Position numbers and translations under genes: made by a program. Shown here one piece after another: positions 55,659 to 64,000 of a DNA stretch of 64,000 nt. Position 1 is the first letter of the stretch; each line of letters begins with the position of its first letter. This DNA comes from Janibacter cremeus (lineage in GTDB: Bacteria > Actinomycetota > Actinomycetes > Actinomycetales > Dermatophilaceae): positions 1,984,001 through 2,048,000 of the forward strand of contig NZ_JACCAE010000001.1 of assembly GCF_013409205.1 (NCBI RefSeq). Direction: 5' to 3'. Below the pieces are notes generated by a model that worked only from the letters and a program-made list of their open reading frames with translations, ran no database searches and was not told where the DNA came from.

Positions 55659-57164
55659 GTGGCTTCTTGGGACGGGCCTTCCGGGCGCCATCGTGGGCCC
55701 GGAGAACGAGGGGCGAATGCTCGTCGTGCGGCACGTCAGGTGCGTCGCTACTACACGCTGACCGCGGCCAGCACCATCGTCCCCGGACTCGGTCTGATCC
55801 GCACCCGTCGTCGGACGGGGCAGGCCATCGTCGCCGCCTTCGCCATCGCGCTCGTCGTCCTCATCGGCTACGTGCTGGCCAAGGGGCTCATGGGCGTCAT
55901 CCGCGTCGGTGTCAGCCGTCTCGCGCTCAGCGTGGTCATCCCCGTGCTGATCATCGTCGCCGTGGTGTGGATCGGGACGATCCTCCTCACGGCCCGGGAC
56001 AACATGCCGGCGGGCGCCCACGGTCGGCCGAAGGCCGCGATGGTGGTCTTCGCCGCGCTGGCCGCCGTGCTCGTCTTCGCGCCCGCGGCCCAGGCGGTGC
56101 GCTACGCGGTGATCCAACGCTCGCTCATCGGAAACGTCTTCGAAACGCTGCGCCCCGACGGTGCAGTCGGGCCCGGCAGCGGCAAGGATCCGTGGGCCGG
56201 CACCGACCGCGTCAACGTCCTGCTCCTGGGCTCCGACGCAGGCAAGGGCCGGATCGGGACCCGGCCGGACGCGATCATGGTCGCCAGCATCGACCCGCAG
56301 TCCGGCGAGACGATCCTCTTCGGCATCCCGCGCAACCTGCAGGACATCCCCTTCTCGGAGGACAATCCCCTCTCGGAGCTCTACCCGGAGGGCTACAACT
56401 GCGGTGACCAGTGCCTGATGGAGTTCGTCTGGACGCTGGGCAAGGACAACGCCGACCTCTTCCCCGACGACTCGAACCCCGGCCTGACGGTGACCAAGGA
56501 CGCGGTCTCCCAGATCCTGGACCTGGACGTCGACTACACGACGGTGGTCAACCTCGAGGGCTTCACCCAGCTCGTGGATGCCATGGGCGGCGTCGAGGTC
56601 GACGTCCAGGAGCGCGTCTGCATCGGCTGCAAACTGGATGCGTACGGCAACGTCGTGGGGACCACGGGCTGGATCGAGCCCGGTGTGCAGCAGCTCGACG
56701 GCTTCCACGCCCTGTGGTACTCGCGCTCGAGAGCCGCCTCGCAGGACGGCGACTTCTCCCGGATGCGCCGGCAACGGTGCATGGTCGGGGCACTGCTCAA
56801 CCAGGTCAACCCGACGTCGATGCTCGTGCGCTACCCGGCGCTGGCCTCGACGCTGGAGGACAATGTCCGGGTCGACATCCCCGAGGACGATCTCGACGAG
56901 TGGGCCGAGCTCGTGCTGCGCATCCAGGACGGCGGCTCGATCAAGTCGCTGCCGCTGACCAACGACGTCATCGATGTCGTCAACCCGGACTACCTGAAGA
57001 TCCACCTGATGGTGCACGAGGCGATCAACCCGCCGGAGCCGACGTCCGAGCCGTCGTCGTCCTCCAGCCCGACCACGTCCTCACCGACCCCGACGCCGTC
57101 GCAGACCCCTTCCTCCAGCGAGACGTCCGAGGACGCCCTCAGCGACATCGCCGCCACCTGCTGA
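55659..57164 (+). CDS. LytR-CpsA-Psr (LCP) family cell-wall glycopolymer transferase
   Basis: The 501-residue protein has several N-terminal helices (about residues 40-160, more than the single helix usual in LCP proteins). The LCP domain follows: VNVLLLGSDAGKGRIGTRPDAIMVASIDPQSG, then VVNLEGFTQLVDAMGGVEVDV and ALWYSRSRAASQDGDFSRMRRQR, whose basic residues bind the lipid pyrophosphate. It attaches teichoic or arabinogalactan-like polymers to peptidoglycan. The tail is Ser/Pro/Thr-rich. GTG 55659 is chosen because GAAGGG lies 8 bases upstream; GTG 55650 is an alternative. Confidence 0.87.
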   Translation: MASWDGPSGRHRGPGERGANARRAARQVRRYYTLTAASTIVPGLGLIRTRRRTGQAIVAAFAIALVVLIGYVLAKGLMGVIRVGVSRLALSVVIPVLIIVAVVWIGTILLTARDNMPAGAHGRPKAAMVVFAALAAVLVFAPAAQAVRYAVIQRSLIGNVFETLRPDGAVGPGSGKDPWAGTDRVNVLLLGSDAGKGRIGTRPDAIMVASIDPQSGETILFGIPRNLQDIPFSEDNPLSELYPEGYNCGDQCLMEFVWTLGKDNADLFPDDSNPGLTVTKDAVSQILDLDVDYTTVVNLEGFTQLVDAMGGVEVDVQERVCIGCKLDAYGNVVGTTGWIEPGVQQLDGFHALWYSRSRAASQDGDFSRMRRQRCMVGALLNQVNPTSMLVRYPALASTLEDNVRVDIPEDDLDEWAELVLRIQDGGSIKSLPLTNDVIDVVNPDYLKIHLMVHEAINPPEPTSEPSSSSSPTTSSPTPTPSQTPSSSETSEDALSDIAATC

Positions 57165-57176
57165 GCCGGTGCGGCG

Positions 57177-57908
57177 TCAGGCCGTCCCGTGGACCAGGTA
57201 TTGCAGTCGCGGTCGGTGTCCCGGTGCGACCCCGAGACGCCGGTCGACCTCGAGGACGTCGGTGAGCGGCCGGGTGGTGACATCGGTGAACCCGGCGGCC
57301 GTGACGACCTCGGCGGTGGCCCCGATCGACTCGGCGCTCGCCAGGGGCAGGTCGTCCATCACCGCTGCGTAGGAGTCGATGAACTCCGAGGGCGACCCCT
57401 CGAGTCCGGCGTCGAACCAGGTGCTGTCGACGACGGCGAGCACGCCACCGGGGCGCAGCAGAGCGCGCCATCGCTGCAGCGCCGTCAGCGGCTCCCGCAG
57501 GGTCCACATGAGGTAGCGGCTGACGACGACGTCGAAGCCACCGGCGACCGGCGGGTCGACGGCGTCGCCGAGGACGAAGGTGGGGGATGCCCCCTTCGTC
57601 CCGGCCGTCCTTGCTCGCGCGATCTCGAGCATCCCGGCCGAGGAGTCGACTCCGGTGACGTCGTGGCCGAGATCGGCGAGGACGAAGGCCGCGTGGCCGC
57701 TGCCGGTCCCCAGGTCCAGCACGCGTGCGGGCGCCGGCGGTAGCGCGCTCGCCCAGACACGGCCCCACAGGTCGCGGTCGACGACATCGCGCCCCTCGCG
57801 GTGCTGGGCCTCGTCGTAGACCCGGGCCCGGTGGTCCCAGTAGTCGTTGATCCTGGCCTGCAGCGCGGTGTCGGCCGAGCGGGCGGCGGCGTTGGTGTCG
57901 GTGTTCAT
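57177..57908 (-). CDS. Class I SAM-dependent methyltransferase in the importer operon
   Basis: The 243-residue protein has motif I VLDLGTGSGHAAFVLADLGHDVTGVDSSAGML and later VVSRYLMWTLREPLTALQRWRALLRPGG. It is the last gene of the FecCD-type importer operon, its ATG overlapping the ATPase stop by 4 bases. It may modify the imported siderophore, cofactor or metallophore. Substrate unknown. Confidence 0.85.
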   Translation of the reverse strand: MNTDTNAAARSADTALQARINDYWDHRARVYDEAQHREGRDVVDRDLWGRVWASALPPAPARVLDLGTGSGHAAFVLADLGHDVTGVDSSAGMLEIARARTAGTKGASPTFVLGDAVDPPVAGGFDVVVSRYLMWTLREPLTALQRWRALLRPGGVLAVVDSTWFDAGLEGSPSEFIDSYAAVMDDLPLASAESIGATAEVVTAAGFTDVTTRPLTDVLEVDRRLGVAPGHRPRLQYLVHGTA

Positions 57909-58675
57909 GCGACCTCCTGACGAAGGGGGGTGAAGAGCAGGTGCAGCCCGTCCGTGTCGTCGACCCGGCGCACGCCGATCCCGTAGACCCGGGAGAGCAG
58001 GTCCGGGTCGAGGACGTCGTCGACGGTGCCTGCACCGGCGACCTGCCCCTGGGAGAGCAGGACGACGTCGTCGCAGTAGCGGGCGGCGAGGTTGAGGTCG
58101 TGCAGTACGACGACCGTGGTCGTCGCAAGAGAGCGCAGCAGGCCGAGCACCTCGTGCTGGTAGCGGATGTCGAGGTGGTTCGTCGGTTCGTCCAGGAGCA
58201 GGTGGTCGGCGTCCTGGGCGAGCGAGCGGGCGATGAGCACGCGCTGCTTCTCCCCGCCGGAGAGGCCGGCGAAGTCGCGCCGGGCGAGGTCGAGGGCACC
58301 GACTCGCTGCAGCGCTGTGCGGGCCGAGGAGATGTCCCCCTCACCGGTCCGCTGGAAGCCGGAGAGTCGGGCCGTGCGCCCCAGGAGGACCATCTCCGCG
58401 GCCGTCATCGTCGTCTCGCCGCCGGACTCCTGCACGACGACGGCGATCTGCCGCGAGATGGTCTGGCGGTCGATCCGATCGAGTCGGGTGCCGTCGATGA
58501 GGACCTCGCCGGCGGCAGGCGTCAGGCCCCCGTGGAGGAGACGCAGGAGGGTGGTCTTGCCGCTGCCGTTGGGACCGATGAGGCCGAGGACGCGACCGGG
58601 CCGGGCCGCGAGCGAGATGTCCCGGATGATCTCGGTGCGGCCGTAGGCGAAGCGCAGCCCGGTCGCGCTGATCAC
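57905..58675 (-). CDS. ABC transporter ATP-binding protein, FecE/BtuD type
   Basis: The 256-residue ATPase has Walker A GPNGSGKTT, signature LSGGEKQRV, Walker B LLLDEPTNHLD and the switch His in VVLHDLNLAARYCDD, all typical for siderophore/B12 importers. It is coupled to the binding protein upstream (ATGA overlap). Confidence 0.92.
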   Translation of the reverse strand: MISATGLRFAYGRTEIIRDISLAARPGRVLGLIGPNGSGKTTLLRLLHGGLTPAAGEVLIDGTRLDRIDRQTISRQIAVVVQESGGETTMTAAEMVLLGRTARLSGFQRTGEGDISSARTALQRVGALDLARRDFAGLSGGEKQRVLIARSLAQDADHLLLDEPTNHLDIRYQHEVLGLLRSLATTTVVVLHDLNLAARYCDDVVLLSQGQVAGAGTVDDVLDPDLLSRVYGIGVRRVDDTDGLHLLFTPLRQEVA

Positions 58676-59673
58676 GAGCCGTCGCCCAGCTCGTCGATGA
58701 GCCGCTCCAGCCCGTCGACGGCCAGCGGGCTCGCCGGCTCGGCGAAGTTGAACAGCTCGGTGTGCACGGCCTCCTCACGGACCGCGGTGAGGCTCTCCGC
58801 CCCGGGGAGGTTGGTCACGGCCTGCTCGACCTCCTGCGGGGCCCCCTCGGAGTGGAGCAGGACGAGCACGTCCGGGTCCTTGGCCAGCAGCGTCTCGAGG
58901 GTGACCTCGAAGACCCGCTCGTCCTGGTCACCGAAGACGTTCTCGATCCCGGCCGCCTCGAGCATCGGGTCGGTCATCGACTTGTTGCCGTAGGCGTAGG
59001 TGGTGCCACCGCCGACGGTGGGGTAGAGGACCGCCCCGGTGCGCTCCCCCTTCGTCACGGTGGAGGTGATCTCCTCGACGCGCTGTTTGAGGTCCGCGAC
59101 GGCCTCGTCCGCCTCGTCCTCGCGGTTGAAGACCTGGCCGTACATCTCGACCTCGTCGTAGATCTGCTGGAAGCCGGGCTCGGGGAGGTTGCTCGTGCAC
59201 AGGCCGGAGGCCTCGAGCGAGGGGATGCCGACCTCGTCGAGGGAGGCGTGGGAGAGGTTGTCGGTCTGGCCGAGCACGAGGCCGGGATCGCGCTCGACGA
59301 CGGCTTCCTTGGAGATCAGCAGGTGGCCGGAGGCGTCGACGCGGTCGGTGAGGGTGTCGATGTCGGCGATCTGCTGCGCGGTCTCGTCCGTGAAGTACCC
59401 GTCCGGGTACACGCCTGCCTTGGCGCTCACGTGGTCGAGGACCCCGACGGAGGTGAGGAAGGGGACGACCGCGGACTTGAGCATGACGACATCGGTCGGC
59501 TCGGACTCGAGCGTCACCTCGTGACCGCAGTTCTCCACGGTCACGGGGTAGTGGCCGTCGTCGGTGCGGGTCTCCGCTTCGGTGCTGCCGGACGAGCCAC
59601 CGCAGGCGGCCGCGAGCAGGGTGGCTGCGGCGATCAGGGCAGTGGCGTGGGTGCGGCGGTGCGGGGAGGGCAC
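58672..59673 (-). CDS. Substrate-binding lipoprotein of a metal-chelate ABC importer
   Basis: The 333-residue protein has a signal sequence ending LLAAACGGSSGS with the lipidated Cys, then a two-lobe periplasmic-binding type III fold (DVVMLKSAVVPFLTSVGVLD, AAGIENVFGD, DVLVLLHSEGAPQEV). It captures a siderophore, B12 or similar chelate. GTG 59673 has AGGAG 8 bases upstream. Confidence 0.88.
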   Translation of the reverse strand: MPSPHRRTHATALIAAATLLAAACGGSSGSTEAETRTDDGHYPVTVENCGHEVTLESEPTDVVMLKSAVVPFLTSVGVLDHVSAKAGVYPDGYFTDETAQQIADIDTLTDRVDASGHLLISKEAVVERDPGLVLGQTDNLSHASLDEVGIPSLEASGLCTSNLPEPGFQQIYDEVEMYGQVFNREDEADEAVADLKQRVEEITSTVTKGERTGAVLYPTVGGGTTYAYGNKSMTDPMLEAAGIENVFGDQDERVFEVTLETLLAKDPDVLVLLHSEGAPQEVEQAVTNLPGAESLTAVREEAVHTELFNFAEPASPLAVDGLERLIDELGDGS

Positions 59674-59699
59674 TTCAGGGACTCCTGGGTGGTGGTTGG

Positions 59700-60809
59700 T
59701 CAGGTGGACGAGACGTGCATGCGTCGGATGAGCACGAGGAGGAAGGGTGCGCCGACGAGCGAGGTGAGGATCCCCAGCGGGATCTCCTGGGGGGCCAGCA
59801 CGGTGCGCGCGACGATGTCGGCCCACAGCAGGAAGATGGCGCCCATGAGTGCGGCGACCGGCACCATGTGGCGGTGGGCGGAGCCGACGACGCGGCGGGC
59901 CAGGTGGGGGATGACCAGGCCGACGAAGCCGATGCTGCCCGAGGCGGAGACGACGACCCCGACGCACAGCGCGACGAGCAGCAGCAGGCGCACGCGGAAG
60001 GTGTCGGGGTCGACGCCCAGGGTCTGCGCCGTCTCGTCGCCGATCGCCAGGGCGTCCAGGCGCCGGCCGAGGCCGACGAGGACGAGGACGGTCAGGGTGG
60101 CGACGACGCTGACGATCACGAGCGGCGCGCCCCAGGAGGCGAGGGACAGGGAGCCCAGCAGCCAGAAGAGCACCGAGCGCGACCCCTCGGCGGAGTCGGA
60201 GGCGAAGATGAGGAAGCTGGTGACGGCGTAGAGCGCGTAGCCGACGGCGACCCCCGCCAGGAGCAGGCGCAGGGAGGTCACCCGGCCACCGGAGCGGGCG
60301 ACGAGCAGGACGAGCATCGAGGCGGCCAGCGCCCCGACGAAGGCGCTCAACGGCAGCGCGTGCGCCCCGGCGCCCGCGCCGGCGCCGAAGAGGATCGCGG
60401 CGGCGGCGCCGCTGGAGGCCCCCGAGTTGACGCCGAGCAGGTAGGGGTCGGCCAGGACGTTGCGCACCATCGCCTGCAGGGCGGCGCCGCACACGGACAG
60501 GCCCGCACCGACACCGATCGCGAGCAGGGCACGCGGCATCCGCACGTCCCAGACGATGGCGTCGCGGGGCACGCTCCACGCCTGCTCGCCGACGCCCAGC
60601 AGATGGTGGGCGATGATCCGTGCGGTGTCCGCAGGTGGGATGGCGACGGCTCCGGCGCCGACGGAGGCGGTGACCGAGGCGAGCAGCAGGACGAGAAGAC
60701 CGAGGGTCCACAGCGTCGCGCGACGGCGTCGGGCGCCGAGTCCGAGGTCGTCGTCGGCCGTGACCTCGGACTCGGCCGGGGCCGTCGTGGTCTGGTCAGT
60801 GGTGGTCAT
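59700..60809 (-). CDS. FecCD family ABC importer permease
   Basis: The 369-residue protein has about ten helices and FecCD hallmarks: VRMPRALLAIGVGAGLSVCG, DPYLLGVNSGASSGAA, GFVGLVIPHLARR and EIPLGILTSLVGAPFLLVLI. It is the first gene of the operon permease, binding protein, ATPase, methyltransferase. It diverges from clpB across a 123-base region. Confidence 0.92.
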   Translation of the reverse strand: MTTTDQTTTAPAESEVTADDDLGLGARRRRATLWTLGLLVLLLASVTASVGAGAVAIPPADTARIIAHHLLGVGEQAWSVPRDAIVWDVRMPRALLAIGVGAGLSVCGAALQAMVRNVLADPYLLGVNSGASSGAAAAILFGAGAGAGAHALPLSAFVGALAASMLVLLVARSGGRVTSLRLLLAGVAVGYALYAVTSFLIFASDSAEGSRSVLFWLLGSLSLASWGAPLVIVSVVATLTVLVLVGLGRRLDALAIGDETAQTLGVDPDTFRVRLLLLVALCVGVVVSASGSIGFVGLVIPHLARRVVGSAHRHMVPVAALMGAIFLLWADIVARTVLAPQEIPLGILTSLVGAPFLLVLIRRMHVSST

Positions 60810-60861
60810 GCTCGCCCGTCTTGTTGCAAGTCAGTCGCAGTGAGCCTAGGTCATACGCAGG

Positions 60862-60882
60862 GTTGAGTGGAATAGACTCAAC
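60862..60882. promoter_or_regulatory. HAIR operator (HspR site) upstream of clpB
   Basis: GTTGAG-N9-CTCAAC, identical in half-sites and spacing to the two dnaK copies. It lies 50 bases before clpB and 53 bases before the divergent permease gene. Confidence 0.88.
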
Positions 60883-60932
60883 TTTGCATCGGTTGATCCG
60901 TGTAGACGAACCATCAGCCCAGAAGGAGAACC

Positions 60933-63503
60933 ATGGAGTTCCAGCCGACGACGAAGGTCGCCGAGGCGCTTGCCCTCGCCCAGCGCGCCGCCCAGACGCA
61001 GGGGCACGCGGAGGTCACCCCGGACCACCTCGTCAGCGCGCTCGTGCAGCTCGACACCCCGCAGTGCGACACCCTGCTGCAGGCCGCCGGGACCGGAGCC
61101 TCCCACGTGCTCGGCCAGGCCGACGCGGCGCTGCGTTCGCTGCCCACCACGAGTGGCGCCGCCCAGCCCCCTTCGCTCGGCCGTGAGCTGGGTGCCGTCC
61201 TGCAGCAGGCCGACACCCTGATGCGGGCGAAGGGGGACACCCACCTCGCCCTCGACGTCCTCCTGCTCGCGCTGGCCGAGACCGGCCACCTGGCCGCGGT
61301 CGAGAAGCGCGGCGCGAAGGACATGGAGGCGAAGCTCGAGGAGCTGCGCGGCGGACGGAAGGTCACCTCGCAGACGCCGGCCGACGGTGGCGAGGCCCTG
61401 CAGGAGTACGGCACGGACCTGACCGCGATGGCCCGGGACGGCAAGCTCGACCCGGTCATCGGCCGTGACGCCGAGATCCGCCGCGTCGTGCAGGTGCTCT
61501 CCCGACGGACGAAGAACAACCCGGTGCTCATCGGCGAGCCCGGCGTCGGCAAGACCGCCGTCGTCGAGGGGCTCGCCTCGCGCATCGTCGACGGGGACGT
61601 CCCGGAGTCGCTGCGGGACAAGCGCCTGATCAGCCTCGACCTGAGCGCGATGGTCGCCGGCGCGAAGTACCGCGGTGAGTTCGAGGAGCGCCTGAAGGCC
61701 GTGCTCGAGGAGATCAGGTCCAGCGAGGGTGAGGTCATCACCTTCATCGACGAGCTGCACACGGTCGTCGGTGCCGGCGCGGGTGGTGACAGCGCGATGG
61801 ACGCAGGCAACATGCTCAAGCCCATGCTCGCCCGTGGTGAGCTGCGGCTGGTCGGCGCGACGACGCTCGACGAGTTCCGCGAGCACATCGAGAAGGACCC
61901 GGCGCTGGAGCGCCGCTTCCAGCAGGTCTTCGTCGGTGAGCCGAGCGTCGAGGACTCCATCGCGATCCTGCGTGGCCTGAAGGAGCGCTACGAGGCCCAC
62001 CACAAGGTCGAGATCGAGGACACCGCGCTCGTCGCGGCCGCGACGCTGTCCGATCGGTACATCACCGGGCGCAAGCTGCCGGACAAGGCGATCGACCTCG
62101 TCGACGAGGCGGCCTCCCGACTGCGCATGGAGATCGACTCCTCACCCGTCGAGATCGACGAGCTGCGCCGCGCCGTCGACCGGCTGAAGATGGAGGAGCT
62201 GCACCTGAAGAACGAGACCGACGAGGCCTCGATGGAGCGCCTCGCGCGGCTGCAGCAGGACCTCGCCGACAAGTCCGAGGAGCTTGCGGCGCTGACCGCC
62301 CGGTGGGAGGCGGAGAAGACCGGCCTCAACGCCGTCGGTGACCTCAAGTCGCGCCTGGACGACCTGCGCACGCAGGCCGAGCGGCTGCAGCGCGAGAATG
62401 ACTTCGAGGGTGCCTCGCGACTCCTCTACGGCGAGATCCCGTCTGCGGAGAAGGAGCTCGAGGCAGCCCAGGCACAGGAGTCGCAGGCCGCCGCCGGCGA
62501 CGAGTCGCCGATGGTCAAGGAGCGCGTCGGCAGCGACGACATCGCCGAGGTCATCGCCGCCTGGACCGGTATCCCTGCCGGGCGCCTGCTGCAGGGGGAG
62601 ACGGAGAAGCTGCTGAGCATGGAGTCGATCATCGGCTCGCGGCTCATCGGCCAGACCGAGGCGGTGCGTGCGGTCAGTGACGCGGTGCGCCGCTCGCGGG
62701 CCGGGGTCGCCGACCCGGACCGGCCGACCGGCTCCTTCCTCTTCCTCGGTCCGACCGGTGTCGGCAAGACCGAGCTGGCGAAGTCGCTGGCGGACTTCCT
62801 CTTCGACGACGAGCGGGCGATGGTGCGCATCGACATGTCGGAGTACTCCGAGAAGCACGCGGTCGCGCGTCTCATCGGGTCCCCACCCGGCTACGTCGGC
62901 TACGAGGAAGGGGGACAGCTCACCGAGGCGGTACGTCGCCGGCCCTACTCGGTGGTGCTCCTCGACGAGGTGGAGAAGGCCCACCCCGAGACCTTTGACA
63001 TCCTGCTGCAGGTGCTCGACGACGGGCGCCTGACCGACGGCCAGGGGCGGACCGTGGACTTCCGCAACGTCATCCTGGTGATGACGAGCAACCTCGGCAG
63101 CCAGTTCCTCACCGACGTCACGCTCGACGTCGAGGCGCAGCGGGAATCGGTGATGGGCATGGTGCGCCAGGCCTTCAAGCCAGAATTCCTCAACCGCCTG
63201 GACGAGGTCGTCGTCTTCGACGCGCTCAGCCGGGACGAGCTGAGCCACATCGTCGAGCTGCAGGTGCGCGAGCTGTCCACGCGACTGGCCGACCGCCGGA
63301 TCGAGCTCGAGGTCACCGACGCCGCGCGCGCCTGGCTCGCCGAGCAGGGCTACGACCCGGCCTACGGCGCCCGACCGCTGCGCCGCCTGGTGCAGAAGGA
63401 GATCGGTGACCGCCTGGCCACCGGGTTGCTCGCCGGCGAGGTTCGCGACGGCAGCGGCGTCACGGTCGACGTCGACGAAGGGAGCGGGCTCACCCTTCGC
63501 TGA
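60933..63503 (+). CDS. clpB: ATP-dependent disaggregase ClpB
   Basis: The 856-residue Hsp100 protein has an N-terminal domain, NBD1 with Walker A GEPGVGKT (201-208), a coiled-coil middle domain (about 400-520), and NBD2 with GPTGVGKT (606-613). [16 protein letters not shown] is at the C-terminus. It works with DnaK to resolve aggregates. GAAGGAG lies before ATG 60933. HspR control through the HAIR site joins it to the dnaK operon 12 kb away. Confidence 0.98.
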   Translation: MEFQPTTKVAEALALAQRAAQTQGHAEVTPDHLVSALVQLDTPQCDTLLQAAGTGASHVLGQADAALRSLPTTSGAAQPPSLGRELGAVLQQADTLMRAKGDTHLALDVLLLALAETGHLAAVEKRGAKDMEAKLEELRGGRKVTSQTPADGGEALQEYGTDLTAMARDGKLDPVIGRDAEIRRVVQVLSRRTKNNPVLIGEPGVGKTAVVEGLASRIVDGDVPESLRDKRLISLDLSAMVAGAKYRGEFEERLKAVLEEIRSSEGEVITFIDELHTVVGAGAGGDSAMDAGNMLKPMLARGELRLVGATTLDEFREHIEKDPALERRFQQVFVGEPSVEDSIAILRGLKERYEAHHKVEIEDTALVAAATLSDRYITGRKLPDKAIDLVDEAASRLRMEIDSSPVEIDELRRAVDRLKMEELHLKNETDEASMERLARLQQDLADKSEELAALTARWEAEKTGLNAVGDLKSRLDDLRTQAERLQRENDFEGASRLLYGEIPSAEKELEAAQAQESQAAAGDESPMVKERVGSDDIAEVIAAWTGIPAGRLLQGETEKLLSMESIIGSRLIGQTEAVRAVSDAVRRSRAGVADPDRPTGSFLFLGPTGVGKTELAKSLADFLFDDERAMVRIDMSEYSEKHAVARLIGSPPGYVGYEEGGQLTEAVRRRPYSVVLLDEVEKAHPETFDILLQVLDDGRLTDGQGRTVDFRNVILVMTSNLGSQFLTDVTLDVEAQRESVMGMVRQAFKPEFLNRLDEVVVFDALSRDELSHIVELQVRELSTRLADRRIELEVTDAARAWLAEQGYDPAYGARPLRRLVQKEIGDRLATGLLAGEVRDGSGVTVDVDEGSGLTLR

Positions 63504-63515
63504 TCCTGCGTCGTC

Positions 63516-63568
63516 AACACCGCCCGGCGCCCTCCACCGCATGCGCGGGGAGGGCGCCGGGCGGTGTT
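63516..63568 (+). terminator. Very strong clpB terminator
   Basis: Perfect 20-bp stem (63516-63535 with 63549-63568) and a 13-base loop, 12 bases after the stop. Confidence 0.9.
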
Positions 63569-63625
63569 GCGGGCCTCTTGACCTGCTCGCCTATGGTGAG
63601 TGAGGAGACCTGAAGGGGGTACTCC

Positions 63626-64000
63626 ATGGACCTGTTGACACGCGCAGAGATCGACGTACTTGCGGAGCCGGGGGGCGGGGAAGCGCGGGTGTCGTTGTTC
63701 ATGCCCACCCACCGATTCGGCCGAGGCATCGAGGCGGACCGGCTGGGGTGGAAGAACCTCGTCGACGGCGTCGAGGCGGTGCTCGCCCAGCAGATGCGGC
63801 GCCCTGATGTCGAGGCGCTGCTCGCCCCGGCCCGAGATCTGCAGGACGACGGCATGGCATGGCAGTACATGAGTGACGGACTGGCGATGTTCCTGCGTCC
63901 GGGCTGGGAGCGCACCTTCCGCGTGCCGGCACCCACGCCGGCCTTGGCCACGGCCGGTGACCACTTCGTCCTCGGGCCGATGCTGCGCCTGCTCTCCGGT
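63626..64000 (+). CDS. baeRF-type (archaeo-eukaryotic release factor-like) protein, N-terminal part
   Basis: One hundred and twenty-five codons run to the window edge. MDLLTRAEIDVLAEP, VSLFMPTHRFGRGIEADRLGWKNLVDGVE and GMAWQYMSDGLAMFLRPG match the start of actinobacterial baeRF proteins, thought to be linked to ribosome rescue or stress. The rest lies outside. The upstream sequence GAAGGGGGT may serve as ribosome site for ATG 63626. Confidence 0.65.
   Translation, partial: MDLLTRAEIDVLAEPGGGEARVSLFMPTHRFGRGIEADRLGWKNLVDGVEAVLAQQMRRPDVEALLAPARDLQDDGMAWQYMSDGLAMFLRPGWERTFRVPAPTPALATAGDHFVLGPMLRLLSG

Noticed and set aside
60841..60856. DtxR/IdeR iron box (GAGCCTAGGTCA) between the importer and clpB
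   Set aside because: Only the CCTAGG core is symmetric; the flanks do not match the known consensus well enough to list.

Overview
The window is GC-rich, densely coded DNA from an actinobacterium. The evidence is HspR with its HAIR operators in front of dnaK and clpB, DUF4235 and baeRF proteins, a mycothiol-type DinB protein, GTG starts and leaderless promoters. The overall gene style suggests Micrococcales, probably Intrasporangiaceae (Janibacter or Knoellia type); the genus is inference. No rRNA, tRNA or CRISPR array was seen.

Layout. 0-3.5 kb: a cut-off membrane protein, a flavoprotein dehydrogenase, a quinone oxidoreductase and DUF4235. 3.6-6.9 kb: a TPP riboswitch controlling a thiamine-precursor ECF transporter, ykoE plus a YkoD-YkoC fusion. 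7-14.6 kb: a flavodoxin-fold protein, small membrane proteins, two UspA proteins, an MFS exporter, a DsbA-like protein, DinB and SRPBCC proteins. 14.8-20.2 kb: HrpB helicase, ThrE-type exporter, NDH-2-like flavoprotein. 20.2-25.4 kb: SDR/GNAT pair, a cytosine-permease remnant, and a TetR-ABC exporter operon with a double operator. 25.4-27.2 kb: K+ uptake pair with an RCK-only regulator. 27.3-31.5 kb: glycerolipid cluster (glpD, AGPS-like flavoprotein, lipid kinase). 31.5-36.5 kb: Dph6-like, EamA, CoA-transferase, CDF and a spermidine-synthase-like protein. 36.8-42.7 kb: a secreted M4-M28 double protease and a DUF4956-VTC polyphosphate operon, both preceded by PHO-box-like 11-bp repeats. 42.7-48.5 kb: a hexad-repeat protein, a peptidoglycan-binding protein, then an AT-richer accessory stretch with a secreted Cys-containing protein, a membrane partner and an IS1634-type element. 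48.6-52.9 kb: dnaK-grpE-dnaJ-hspR. 52.9-60.8 kb: mixed metabolism, an LCP protein, and a FecCD-type metal/siderophore importer operon with a methyltransferase. 60.9-64 kb: HAIR-controlled clpB and a cut-off baeRF gene.

Features beyond ordinary genes. (1) A short palindromic repeat family has two copies lying in frame inside unrelated proteins (the ECF ATPase and GlpD) and a third, shortened copy just before hspR. (2) The 9-mer CGAAGGGGG (or its complement) occurs 24 times by my eye count, 12 per strand, against about 2 expected from composition. It often sits as inverted pairs that form hairpins. (3) The IS element carries 42-bp target duplications, and its transposase is broken by a separate 30-40-nt repeat.
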